The translations under genes and the position numbers were made by a program. Shown here piece after piece: positions 25,175 to 32,677 of a DNA stretch of 64,000 nt. A model generated the notes under the pieces. The model saw only the letters and a program-made list of their open reading frames with translations, made no database searches and had not been told where the DNA came from. Origin of the DNA: Bacillota bacterium (GTDB taxonomy: Bacteria > Bacillota > Clostridia > Lachnospirales > Lachnospiraceae). The stretch is taken from NCBI GenBank assembly GCA_023402845.1, contig JAEYFP010000066.1, positions 8,198 to 72,197 of the forward strand. Direction: 5' to 3'. The first letter of the stretch is position 1, and each line of letters starts with the position of its first letter.

Positions 25175-26323
25175 ATGGATTTTGCATTAAGTAAAGAACA
25201 TGAAATGGCCAGGACTCTTTTCAGGGATTTTGCCCAGAAGGAAGTGAAGCCATTGGCTCAGGAAGTGGATGAGACAGAAGTGTTCCCGAGAGGAACCGTT
25301 GAAAAAATGGCTAAGGCAGGATTTCTTGGAATTCCTGTACCGAAGGAGTACGGCGGACAAGGCTGTGATCCTTTGGCATACGCGATGTGCGTAGAGGAGC
25401 TTTCGAAGGTCTGCGGTACGACAGGCGTTATTGTATCCGCACATACATCGCTTTGCTGCGATCCGATCATGGCTTACGGAACGGAAGAACAGAAGCAGAA
25501 ATATTTGCCGTCTCTTGCAAAGGGTGAGAAAATCGGCGCTTTCGGCTTGACAGAACCGGGTGCCGGAACAGATGCACAAGGACAGCAGACAAAGGCTGTA
25601 CTTGACGGTGATGAGTGGGTAGTCAACGGCTCCAAAATTTTTATCACAAACGGTAAAGAAGCCGATGTTTATGTTATTTTTGCCGTAACGGGAACGATTG
25701 AAAAGCGCGGCAAACTTATTAAGGAAATCTCTGCTTTTATTGTAGAAAAGGGCACACCCGGTTTTTCCTTTGGTACAAAGGAAAAGAAGATGGGTATCCG
25801 CGGTTCTTCTACTTATGAACTTATTTTTACGGATTGCAGAATTCCGAAGGGAAATCTTCTTGGAAAAGAAGGAAAGGGCTTCGGTATTGCAATGCATACA
25901 CTGGACGGTGGCCGTATCGGTATTGCCGCACAGGCACTCGGTCTTGCTGAAGGCGCTCTTGAGAATACAATTGCATACGTAAAAGAAAGAAAGCAGTTTG
26001 GCAAGCCGATCGGCGCATTCCAGAACACACAGTTCCAGATTGCGGATATGGCTACAAAGGTACAGGCTGCACAGCTTCTTGTATATAAGGCAGCGCTGGC
26101 AAAGGCTACACAGAAGTCTTACTCGCTTGAAGCAGCGATGGCAAAGCTTTATGCCGCAGAGGTTGCGATGGAAGTGACGACAAAGGCTGTTCAGCTTCAC
26201 GGCGGTTACGGCTACACGAGAGAGTACGACGTAGAGCGCATGATGCGTGATGCGAAGATCACGGAAATCTACGAGGGCACAAGTGAAGTGCAGAGAATGG
26301 TTATTTCAGCAAACATCATGTAG
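25175..26323 (+). CDS. bcd: Butyryl-CoA dehydrogenase
   Basis: A 382-residue acyl-CoA dehydrogenase that reduces crotonyl-CoA to butyryl-CoA. FAD-binding segments include Leu-Thr-Glu-Pro-Gly-Ala-Gly-Thr-Asp and Gly-Gly-Tyr-Gly-Tyr. The catalytic Glu is in Ile-Tyr-Glu-Gly-Thr-Ser-Glu near the C-terminus, as in short-chain members. With the EtfB-EtfA pair directly downstream it should form the electron-bifurcating complex that couples crotonyl-CoA reduction to ferredoxin reduction with NADH. GGAGG precedes the start. Confidence 0.94.
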   Translation: MDFALSKEHEMARTLFRDFAQKEVKPLAQEVDETEVFPRGTVEKMAKAGFLGIPVPKEYGGQGCDPLAYAMCVEELSKVCGTTGVIVSAHTSLCCDPIMAYGTEEQKQKYLPSLAKGEKIGAFGLTEPGAGTDAQGQQTKAVLDGDEWVVNGSKIFITNGKEADVYVIFAVTGTIEKRGKLIKEISAFIVEKGTPGFSFGTKEKKMGIRGSSTYELIFTDCRIPKGNLLGKEGKGFGIAMHTLDGGRIGIAAQALGLAEGALENTIAYVKERKQFGKPIGAFQNTQFQIADMATKVQAAQLLVYKAALAKATQKSYSLEAAMAKLYAAEVAMEVTTKAVQLHGGYGYTREYDVERMMRDAKITEIYEGTSEVQRMVISANIM

Positions 26324-26377
26324 GTTCAGAGGTAAATTTGAAATAGCAAACCAAACTATAAAAGGAGAGATTATACA

Positions 26378-27160
26378 ATGAAAATTGTTGTTTGTATTAA
26401 ACAGGTACCTGATACAAAGGGTGGTGTCAAGTTTAATCCAGATGGAACGCTTGACAGAGCCGCTATGCTTACCATCATGAACCCTGATGACAAGGCAGGA
26501 CTGGAAGCAGCACTTAGATTAAAGGATCAGTACGGCGCAGAAGTAACTGTTGTTACGATGGGACTTCCAAAAGCAGAGGAAGTGCTTCGTGAGGCTATGG
26601 CGATGGGCGCTGATAAAGGGGTTCTTGTGACCGATCGTGTTCTCGGCGGTGCAGATACATGGGCAACATCCCAGACGATCGCGGGAGCAATCCGCAATCT
26701 GGAATATGATTTGATTATCACGGGCCGTCAGGCAATCGATGGTGATACGGCACAGGTTGGACCGCAGATTTCCGAGCATTTGGGAATTCCGGTAATTTCC
26801 TATGCACAGAATATCAAAATCGAGGGTGACAGTGTTGTCGTAGAGCGTCAGTTTGACGACAGATATCATGTGTTGAAGGCGAAGATGCCGTGCCTGATTA
26901 CGGCACTTGCCGAATTAAACGAGCCGCGTTACATGACGCCGGGCGGAATTGTTGATGCGTACAAGTCAGAAATTACCGTTTGGGGCAGAGCGGACTTAAA
27001 GGATGTGGAAGATTCCAACCTCGGTCTGAAGGGCTCACCGACGCAGATTGCAAAGGCTTCCGATAAGGTAAGAAAGGGCATCGGTGAAAAGGTTGTTCTC
27101 GGTGCTGCGGAGTCAGTGGATTACATTATTGACAAGTTGAAGGTAAAGCATGTGATATAA
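26378..27160 (+). CDS. etfB: Electron transfer flavoprotein beta subunit
   Basis: A 260-residue EtfB. The family motif Val-Lys-Gln-Val-Pro-Asp-Thr occurs at the N-terminus, and Arg-Gln-Ala-Ile-Asp-Gly-Asp-Thr-Ala-Gln-Val-Gly-Pro, typical of bifurcating EtfB, lies at about 110-125. It binds the bifurcating FAD and NADH in the Bcd-Etf complex. AAAGGAGAG precedes the start. Confidence 0.93.
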   Translation: MKIVVCIKQVPDTKGGVKFNPDGTLDRAAMLTIMNPDDKAGLEAALRLKDQYGAEVTVVTMGLPKAEEVLREAMAMGADKGVLVTDRVLGGADTWATSQTIAGAIRNLEYDLIITGRQAIDGDTAQVGPQISEHLGIPVISYAQNIKIEGDSVVVERQFDDRYHVLKAKMPCLITALAELNEPRYMTPGGIVDAYKSEITVWGRADLKDVEDSNLGLKGSPTQIAKASDKVRKGIGEKVVLGAAESVDYIIDKLKVKHVI

Positions 27161-27218
27161 GGAAGCAAGGTTTAGATATTGCTTATTGCTGAAAATATAG
27201 CGAGGAAAGGTGAATGAA

Positions 27219-28262
27219 ATGAACTTGGAAGAATATAAAGGCGTATTTGTCTTTGCACAGCAGGTTGACAACAAGTTAAGCGGAATTGCATTGGAGCTTG
27301 TTGGCAAGGGCAAGGATCTTGCAAAGGATCTGGAAACGGAAGTAACGGCAGTATTGATCGGCGATCAGGTGAAGAACCTTGCAGAGGAGCTTGCACAGTA
27401 TGGTGCTGACAAGGTCATCGTTGTGGATGATCCGGAATTAAAAGAGTACAGAACGGAGCCTTATACACATGCGCTTGCATCTGTGATTGAAAAATACAAG
27501 CCTGAAATTATGCTGGTAGGCGCAACGGCGATCGGCCGTGACTTAGGTCCGAGGGTATCCGCAAGAATTCATACAGGATTGACGGCGGATTGTACGCAGC
27601 TTGATATCGGAGATTTTCCGTTAGTTGCGATAGCGGGCAGAGAGCAGCTTCACAATCAGCTTTTGATGACACGTCCCGCATTTGGCGGAAATACGATTGC
27701 AACGATTGCTTGTCCGAACTTCCGTCCGCAGATGGCAACGGTTCGTCCGGGCGTTATGCAGAAGGCTGCAAAGAATCCGGATGCCAAGGCTGTTGTAGAG
27801 GAATTTAATCCGGGCTTTGCTCCGAATAACAATTATGTTGAAATTATGGAAATCGTAAAAGCTGTTTCCAACGCTGCCGATATTATGGATGCAAAGGTTC
27901 TCGTATCCGGAGGCCGCGGCGTAGGCTGTACGGAAAATTTCCAGATGCTCAAAGACCTTGCAGACGCGCTCGGCGGCATGGTCAGCTGCTCTCGTGCGGT
28001 TGTGGATGCCGGTTGGAAGCCGAAGGATCTGCAGGTAGGACAGACCGGCAAGACTGTTCGCCCGAACGTATATTTTGCGGTCGGTATTTCCGGTGCAATC
28101 CAGCACTTGGCAGGTATGGAGGAATCCGATATCATCATCGCAATCAATAAGGATGATACCGCTCCGATTTTTGATGTGGCAGACTATGGCATTGTAGGTG
28201 ACTTCCATAAAATTGTGCCGATGCTGACAGAGAAGATTAAAGCTGAAATGGCAGCGAAATAA
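27219..28262 (+). CDS. etfA: Electron transfer flavoprotein alpha subunit
   Basis: A 347-residue EtfA, partner of EtfB. The C-terminal FAD-binding domain shows Ser-Gly-Gly-Arg-Gly-Val-Gly, Gly-Gln-Thr-Gly-Lys-Thr-Val, Gly-Ile-Ser-Gly-Ala-Ile-Gln-His and Ala-Ile-Asn-Lys-Asp. This FAD relays electrons to Bcd. I chose the ATG at 27219, about 7 bases after AAAGGTG. An ATG nine bases upstream is too close to the site. Last gene of the operon, followed by a strong terminator. Confidence 0.93.
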   Translation: MNLEEYKGVFVFAQQVDNKLSGIALELVGKGKDLAKDLETEVTAVLIGDQVKNLAEELAQYGADKVIVVDDPELKEYRTEPYTHALASVIEKYKPEIMLVGATAIGRDLGPRVSARIHTGLTADCTQLDIGDFPLVAIAGREQLHNQLLMTRPAFGGNTIATIACPNFRPQMATVRPGVMQKAAKNPDAKAVVEEFNPGFAPNNNYVEIMEIVKAVSNAADIMDAKVLVSGGRGVGCTENFQMLKDLADALGGMVSCSRAVVDAGWKPKDLQVGQTGKTVRPNVYFAVGISGAIQHLAGMEESDIIIAINKDDTAPIFDVADYGIVGDFHKIVPMLTEKIKAEMAAK

Positions 28263-28284
28263 GAAATCAGATACCAATGAAATA

Positions 28285-28329
28285 AAAAGAACGGACAGTA
28301 CAATGATTTTGGCTGTCCGTTCTTTTTTT
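28285..28329 (+). terminator. Terminator of the butyryl-CoA operon
   Basis: AAAAAGAACGGACAG pairs with CTGTCCGTTCTTTTT across a 15-base loop and is followed by further T residues. Strong rho-independent terminator 22 bases after the etfA stop. Confidence 0.9.
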
Positions 28330-28442
28330 GGTTTTTAAAAAAATACAAAGTCATATGCTCAAATGGATTGCGGGAAGCAGACAATTATGTAATAATAAAG
28401 GGGAAAAAGCGGGTGATGCCGCAGAAAAGAGGAGCATATCAA

Positions 28443-28847
28443 GTGGAAAAGGAAGTCGGATGCTTCAAGGTCTGGAAAAATAAGGACGGAAGAAGAATCA
28501 TTTATTCGAAAGGAAGCGGAGTCGCAAAGGCTCATGAGATAGAGGGGCTTTATGAGACGATAGCGGAGTTTGCAAAGGAGTGGCAGGATGAAAAGGGGTG
28601 GGGTTATATCGCCTTTATTGAAGCACTGCACCAGGTAAGTCCGAAGGGAAGTTCCCGTTATGTGAAGCTTCATGAAACGCTGGCCGGCGACGGCTGCAAA
28701 TACATTGCCTATATTGAGGGCAACTCTTATGAGGTTTCCGTACAGTCCTCCAAGCATAAACAGATGTCAAATACGCCGGAGACGGAAAACAGATATTTTC
28801 CCACGGTTGATGAGGGTCTTGCTTGGCTTGAGACAAAAGGAATCTAA
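28443..28847 (+). CDS. Hypothetical protein of unknown function
   Basis: A 134-residue soluble protein with no family I recognise. It is mixed alpha/beta in look, with Lys-Val-Trp-Lys-Asn-Lys-Asp-Gly-Arg-Arg at the start, a Ser/Lys-rich basic segment in the middle and a Trp-Leu-Glu ending. It might be a small STAS- or nucleotide-binding-like fold, but nothing is diagnostic. I chose GTG at 28443 because AGAGGAG lies 8 bases upstream. An ATG at 28416 is a possible alternative. It is isolated between two terminators and has no close partner. Confidence 0.6.
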   Translation: MEKEVGCFKVWKNKDGRRIIYSKGSGVAKAHEIEGLYETIAEFAKEWQDEKGWGYIAFIEALHQVSPKGSSRYVKLHETLAGDGCKYIAYIEGNSYEVSVQSSKHKQMSNTPETENRYFPTVDEGLAWLETKGI

Positions 28848-28892
28848 AAAAATCCTTCCCGATGCACAGAAATGCAGGGGAAGGATTTTTTA
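28847..28892. terminator. Bidirectional terminator between convergent genes
   Basis: AAAAAATCCTTCCC pairs with GGGAAGGATTTTTT. A and T runs on both sides allow it to stop transcripts from the plus-strand hypothetical gene and from the minus-strand methyltransferase gene, which ends at 28922. Confidence 0.85.
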
Positions 28893-28921
28893 TTTCATAA
28901 AAAAACGTGTATATTTTCTGT

Positions 28922-29950
28922 TTAAGCTTTCCTTTTCAAAATAAAATGCAGCTCTGAAGAAAACTCGCTTTTATCTAAGGCCAATTGCAGTTCGTCCATA
29001 AGAGGGACGAATTTTTCGGAGAAGAAAGAAGCAAATTCCTGATTGCCGGACTTTGAGAGAGAGACAGTTAAAAAGCGGTATAGATCGTTAATGTCTGAGC
29101 CAAACCGCCACTCATAAGCTATTTCAAAATCCATCTGCTCCGCCAGATAACGGACCGATTCGTTGGAAAACAGATGGGTATGCGTGCCGCCGGTATGTCG
29201 GTTGTAGCATTGCTGATTGGCTGCCTCGAAAGCACAGCTGAAGGAAAACATAGGGACTGAAGCATATAGATACCGGATGCTTTTGTTGTCTCTGATTGCA
29301 TCCAGATTTTCCTTCAAATTAATCAAATGTTCCAATACGCCGATGGCTGAGACGATGCCGGCGTCTGTTTTCTTGATATAATCAATTGAGTCATGCAGGC
29401 CCACATGCTTGAGAATTGTTTCGCCGGCCATTGCATTGCCGTAGTCGACCTGATTTTTGGAAATCTCCACGCCGTCAGCCTGCATACCGAGCTTTTTTGC
29501 CGCAGCAACAAAATAACCGCAGCCAGCACCGATATCAAGCAGTTTCAAATCGGAAAGCTGCTCCTGTTCCATACAGGATTTTAAAAATTCTGCCTTCGGA
29601 AGATAGATCGCAGTAAGACGGCGGTCATATTCCTCCCGGTCCTTGGCACTGTAGTTTCTGGAATAGTCATCTTCAATATAGACCTTGCTTGCGAAGTCGT
29701 CGGTATCCTCGAATTCACCGTTTAAATGTCCGCATCGGGCACATGGAATGTAGCCGATACCATGGCTTGTAAAAAGCGGTGCGCCGAGCTTTTCTCCGCA
29801 GATTTTACAATGGGAGCGCTTTGGCTGCGCCGAAAAAATTTTTGCCATGTCGTCCGCCATTTTAAGCATCCCATCATTATTCTCAAAAAAATTTGCTTTT
29901 AATTTATTCAGATCGCCAAATGGCTTCCCATAGTTCTTTTTACTACTCAT
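28922..29950 (-). CDS. SAM-dependent methyltransferase with N-terminal zinc ribbon
   Basis: A 342-residue protein. Residues 45-75 hold two Cys-x2-Cys pairs (Cys-Lys-Ile-Cys and Cys-Ala-Arg-Cys), a probable zinc ribbon. A class I methyltransferase domain follows, with motif I Leu-Leu-Asp-Ile-Gly-Ala-Gly-Cys-Gly-Tyr. This layout resembles the sugar C-methyltransferase or 'methyltransferase type 12' families found in surface-polysaccharide loci. Here the gene is alone, upstream of nothing related, so the substrate is unknown. It ends before a shared terminator and begins 18 bases after the preceding minus-strand gene ends. Confidence 0.75.
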   Translation of the reverse strand: MSSKKNYGKPFGDLNKLKANFFENNDGMLKMADDMAKIFSAQPKRSHCKICGEKLGAPLFTSHGIGYIPCARCGHLNGEFEDTDDFASKVYIEDDYSRNYSAKDREEYDRRLTAIYLPKAEFLKSCMEQEQLSDLKLLDIGAGCGYFVAAAKKLGMQADGVEISKNQVDYGNAMAGETILKHVGLHDSIDYIKKTDAGIVSAIGVLEHLINLKENLDAIRDNKSIRYLYASVPMFSFSCAFEAANQQCYNRHTGGTHTHLFSNESVRYLAEQMDFEIAYEWRFGSDINDLYRFLTVSLSKSGNQEFASFFSEKFVPLMDELQLALDKSEFSSELHFILKRKA

Positions 29951-29968
29951 TTGATATCTCCCTTGAGG

Positions 29969-30385
29969 TCAGTTTGCCTGCAGTGCCAACACTTCCTCTG
30001 CGATTTTTGCGGCATCCTCAATACAGCCGTCACAGGATCGCAAAACGCTGCCGGTTTCGATTCCCTTTAAGACTTTGCAGATGGTCGTTCCGTTTTTCTC
30101 CTGAAACTTATCAATGATGGCCGAAGAAAGCCGATAAGTCTCAGCCTTTGTGACGGGGTTGTCGAGGGCGCCGCTGCTGTTTTTAAAGCCGGCGACCATG
30201 ACAGCACCGGAAATGGCACCGCAGGTACATTCCATGCCGCCCATGCCGAGTCCAAAGCCTTCCCCTGCCTTGAACATGATCGTCTCGTCAACTCCGACAT
30301 CTTTGCAGAAAGCGCAGGCGACAGCCTGACAGCAGTTATATTTTTTTTTATGATTATCAAGTGCCTGTTGTACTCTGTCGCTCAT
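29969..30385 (-). CDS. C_GCAxxG_C_C-family redox protein
   Basis: A 138-residue small Cys-rich protein. It shows the family's spaced cysteines: Tyr-Asn-Cys-Cys-Gln-Ala-Val-Ala-Cys, Glu-Cys-Thr-Cys-Gly-Ala near the middle with the Gly-Met-Gly-Gly-Met preceding it, and Cys-Asp-Gly-Cys-Ile near the end. Members are thought to bind a metal or cluster and take part in redox chemistry, but no role is proven. I chose the ATG at 30385. An in-frame ATG 30 bases upstream is possible. It sits between buk and the methyltransferase gene on the same strand. Confidence 0.75.
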   Translation of the reverse strand: MSDRVQQALDNHKKKYNCCQAVACAFCKDVGVDETIMFKAGEGFGLGMGGMECTCGAISGAVMVAGFKNSSGALDNPVTKAETYRLSSAIIDKFQEKNGTTICKVLKGIETGSVLRSCDGCIEDAAKIAEEVLALQAN

Positions 30386-30418
30386 CAATACATTCCCATG
30401 CTTTCCTAAAATCAAAAG

Positions 30419-31486
30419 TTAATAGATCAGTGCTTTTTCCTCACCGTTCATAACACGTAAACCACCCTGTGCGAGGGCAAGCAGCTCGTCCTCACCCGGA
30501 TATACGGTAAAAGGCGCAACCCATTCCGTTCTTGCTTTGAGCCCGGCAACGACGGCCTTGTCGTATGCGATGCCGCCGGTGACGATGATCTGATCCACAT
30601 TTCCATCCAGCACACAAGCCATTGCACCGATATTCTTAGATACTTGAAGAACGAATGCATCCCTGATTTCCTTCGCATTTTCATCCCCGTCATTTACCAT
30701 TTTCTCGACATCACGCATATCATTCGTACCAAGGTAGGCATTGAAGCCTCCGTTGCCGACAATTTTTCCGTAGACTTCTTTCTCTGAATAATTGCCGGAG
30801 AAGCACATTTTAACCAATGCGCCGGAAGGAACGCCGCCGGCTCTCTCCGGTGAAAAAGCACCGTCACCGTCAAGCGCGTTGAAAATATCAATTACCTTTC
30901 CGTTTTTATGAGGTCCTACCGAAACACCGCCGCCCATATGTACGACGATCAGATTCAAATCTTCGTATGCCCGGCCAATTTCCTTGGCATAACGCTTTGC
31001 AACCGCCTTCTGATTGAGTGCATGGAAAATGCTGACACGGGGCAGCTCGGGAACTCCCGAATATCTGGCAATCGGTATCAGTTCATCTACAACAGTGGGA
31101 TCTACAATATAAGACGGAGCATTGATGGAATCTGCAATTTCTCTTGCAAGAATGCCTCCGAGGTTAGATGCATGCTGTCCCTGCACACCAATTTTTAAAT
31201 CTGCAATCAGGGCATCCGTAACCGCATACGTACCTCCCGGAATCGGCTTCAGCATACCGCCACGGCCGATAACGACATTAAGTGAGCCGATATCAAAGTT
31301 TTTCTCTTTTAATAAATGAAGGATAATATCTTTTCTGAAATCCTTCTGCGCTACGATGGAATCATATTTTGCGATTTCCTCCGTAGGATGTCTGAGAGTC
31401 TCTTCGAACAGTAATTGTTCGTCCTCAAACACACCGATTTTCGTAGACGTGGAACCTGGGTTGATAATTAAACTCTTGATTGGCAT
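30419..31486 (-). CDS. buk: Butyrate kinase
   Basis: A 355-residue acetate-kinase-superfamily enzyme that converts butyryl phosphate plus ADP to butyrate plus ATP, the energy-yielding last step. The N-terminal phosphate-binding motif Asn-Pro-Gly-Ser-Thr-Ser-Thr-Lys, the Gly-Arg-Gly-Gly segment, His-Met-Gly-Gly-Gly-Val-Ser-Val and Thr-Gly-Gly-Ile-Ala motifs are all present. It follows ptb by 63 bases on the same strand, so the two form an operon read towards the butyryl-CoA genes. GGAGAAAC precedes the start. Confidence 0.93.
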   Translation of the reverse strand: MPIKSLIINPGSTSTKIGVFEDEQLLFEETLRHPTEEIAKYDSIVAQKDFRKDIILHLLKEKNFDIGSLNVVIGRGGMLKPIPGGTYAVTDALIADLKIGVQGQHASNLGGILAREIADSINAPSYIVDPTVVDELIPIARYSGVPELPRVSIFHALNQKAVAKRYAKEIGRAYEDLNLIVVHMGGGVSVGPHKNGKVIDIFNALDGDGAFSPERAGGVPSGALVKMCFSGNYSEKEVYGKIVGNGGFNAYLGTNDMRDVEKMVNDGDENAKEIRDAFVLQVSKNIGAMACVLDGNVDQIIVTGGIAYDKAVVAGLKARTEWVAPFTVYPGEDELLALAQGGLRVMNGEEKALIY

Positions 31487-31549
31487 TGTAGTTTCTCCTT
31501 TTTGTGGATTTATGTTTTTTTCTGCTGCAATTGTGTCTGTTAATGGTTT

Positions 31550-32470
31550 TTATTGGTTTTTGGACAGTTCTTCTGCCACGATGGCAGCGAGCGCAATCGA
31601 ATTGACCTTCGTCTCAAACGTATCGGAGCGGGAGGTCAGGATGACAGGAGCCTTCGTACCTGTCAAAATACAGCCGTTCTTTACCTTTGCAAGGCGGACA
31701 ATCGCTTTGTATACGAGGTTGCCCGCATGGATATCCGGAAACAGAAGGATATCTGCATCACCGACGATCTTGCGGTCAAGTGCTCCCTTATGCTTTGCGG
31801 CCTCGGGATCGATTGCGAGATCAAGGGAAAGCGGTCCGTCCACGATGCAGCCGGTAATTTCACCTGCTTCGTTCATCTTTGTAAGCTGATCGGCCTCAAC
31901 CGTAACTGGCATTTTGGGGTTGACAACTTCTACGGCTGCAAGAGGAGCAACCTTCGGACACGGAATACCGCACGCCTTGGCAACATCCTTCGTGTAGTTA
32001 ATGATCGCAACCTTGTCCTCCAGAGTCGGATACGGCATAAAGGCAACATCCGTTAAAAACAGAAGCCGGTCGATGCCCTCAATTTCAAATACACATACGT
32101 GGGACAACGGATTTCCTGTACGGAGTCCGACTTCTTTATTCAGCACACTCTTTAAAAACATTTTGCTGTCAGTCAGGCCCTTCATGTACATGTCAGCCTT
32201 GCCGTCGTGTACGAGCTTGACCGCAGTCAGGGCCGCCTGCTCCATGTCCTTTTCGTCAATAATCTCATAGCCAGTCAAGTCTATGCTTAAGGAAGCTGCA
32301 ATGCTTCGGATTTCTGTCTCATCACCCACAAGGATCGCATCCGCAATGCCGCGTGCTTTCGCTTCGCTGACAGCCTCGAGAATGGGGGCATCCTGCGCCG
32401 CTGCAACAGCAACTTTCTTTTTGCTGCACTCGGACAGCTTCTTAAGTAAATCGTCAAATGTTCTTGTCAT
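31550..32470 (-). CDS. ptb: Phosphate butyryltransferase
   Basis: A 306-residue phosphotransacylase that forms butyryl phosphate from butyryl-CoA. It belongs to the PTA/PTB family: Ala-Val-Ala-Ala-Ala-Gln-Asp near residue 20, Thr-Asp-Val-Ala-Phe-Met-Pro-Tyr-Pro, Gly-Pro-Leu-Ser-Leu-Asp-Leu-Ala and Leu-Thr-Ser-Arg-Ser-Asp. I chose the ATG at 32470, 8 bases after AGAGG. A GTG three codons upstream lies inside that site. A promoter with an overlapping Rex-like dyad lies just upstream. Confidence 0.92.
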   Translation of the reverse strand: MTRTFDDLLKKLSECSKKKVAVAAAQDAPILEAVSEAKARGIADAILVGDETEIRSIAASLSIDLTGYEIIDEKDMEQAALTAVKLVHDGKADMYMKGLTDSKMFLKSVLNKEVGLRTGNPLSHVCVFEIEGIDRLLFLTDVAFMPYPTLEDKVAIINYTKDVAKACGIPCPKVAPLAAVEVVNPKMPVTVEADQLTKMNEAGEITGCIVDGPLSLDLAIDPEAAKHKGALDRKIVGDADILLFPDIHAGNLVYKAIVRLAKVKNGCILTGTKAPVILTSRSDTFETKVNSIALAAIVAEELSKNQ

Positions 32471-32517
32471 CTTACGCACCTCTGATATTGTTATAAATTT
32501 TTCCCAAAACGGAATTC

Positions 32518-32531
32518 GTTAAAATAATAAC
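32518..32531. promoter_or_regulatory. Rex-like operator over the ptb -10 box
   Basis: GTTA-N6-TAAC is the core of the redox-sensing repressor Rex consensus (TTGTTAA-N4-TTAACAA). It overlaps the ptb -10 element on the minus strand (TATTAT). The outer TTG and CAA parts are only partly kept, so the match is incomplete. Position and target make regulation by the NADH/NAD+ ratio plausible. Confidence 0.4.
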
Positions 32532-32552
32532 ACTTTTTAATAGGAAAATCAA
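32524..32552 (-). promoter_or_regulatory. Promoter of ptb-buk
   Basis: On the minus strand TTGATT and TATTAT are separated by 17 bases, about 55 bases before the ptb start. Confidence 0.55.
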
Positions 32553-32592
32553 TTATAACTGCATTATTTACTGATTTTTAACAGAAAGGGAG

Positions 32593-32621
32593 TTGAATCC
32601 CTGTTTTAATTCTGTTACAAT
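32593..32621 (+). promoter_or_regulatory. Promoter of secA
   Basis: TTGAAT and TACAAT with a 17-base spacer, 57 bases before the secA start and divergent from the ptb promoter. Confidence 0.6.
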
Positions 32622-32677
32622 ACAATTTGAGCTTTTTATAGTGGGAATCTTTCTATTTGAAAACAGGAGCGAAAAAA

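Noticed and set aside
25187..26200. Long minus-strand open frame inside bcd
   Set aside because: It is Cys- and Leu-rich, has no ribosome-binding site or family motif, and opposes a highly conserved dehydrogenase gene.
29969..30385. Selenoprotein in the Cys-rich redox gene
   Set aside because: All conserved positions are Cys codons and no in-frame TGA with a following hairpin is present.
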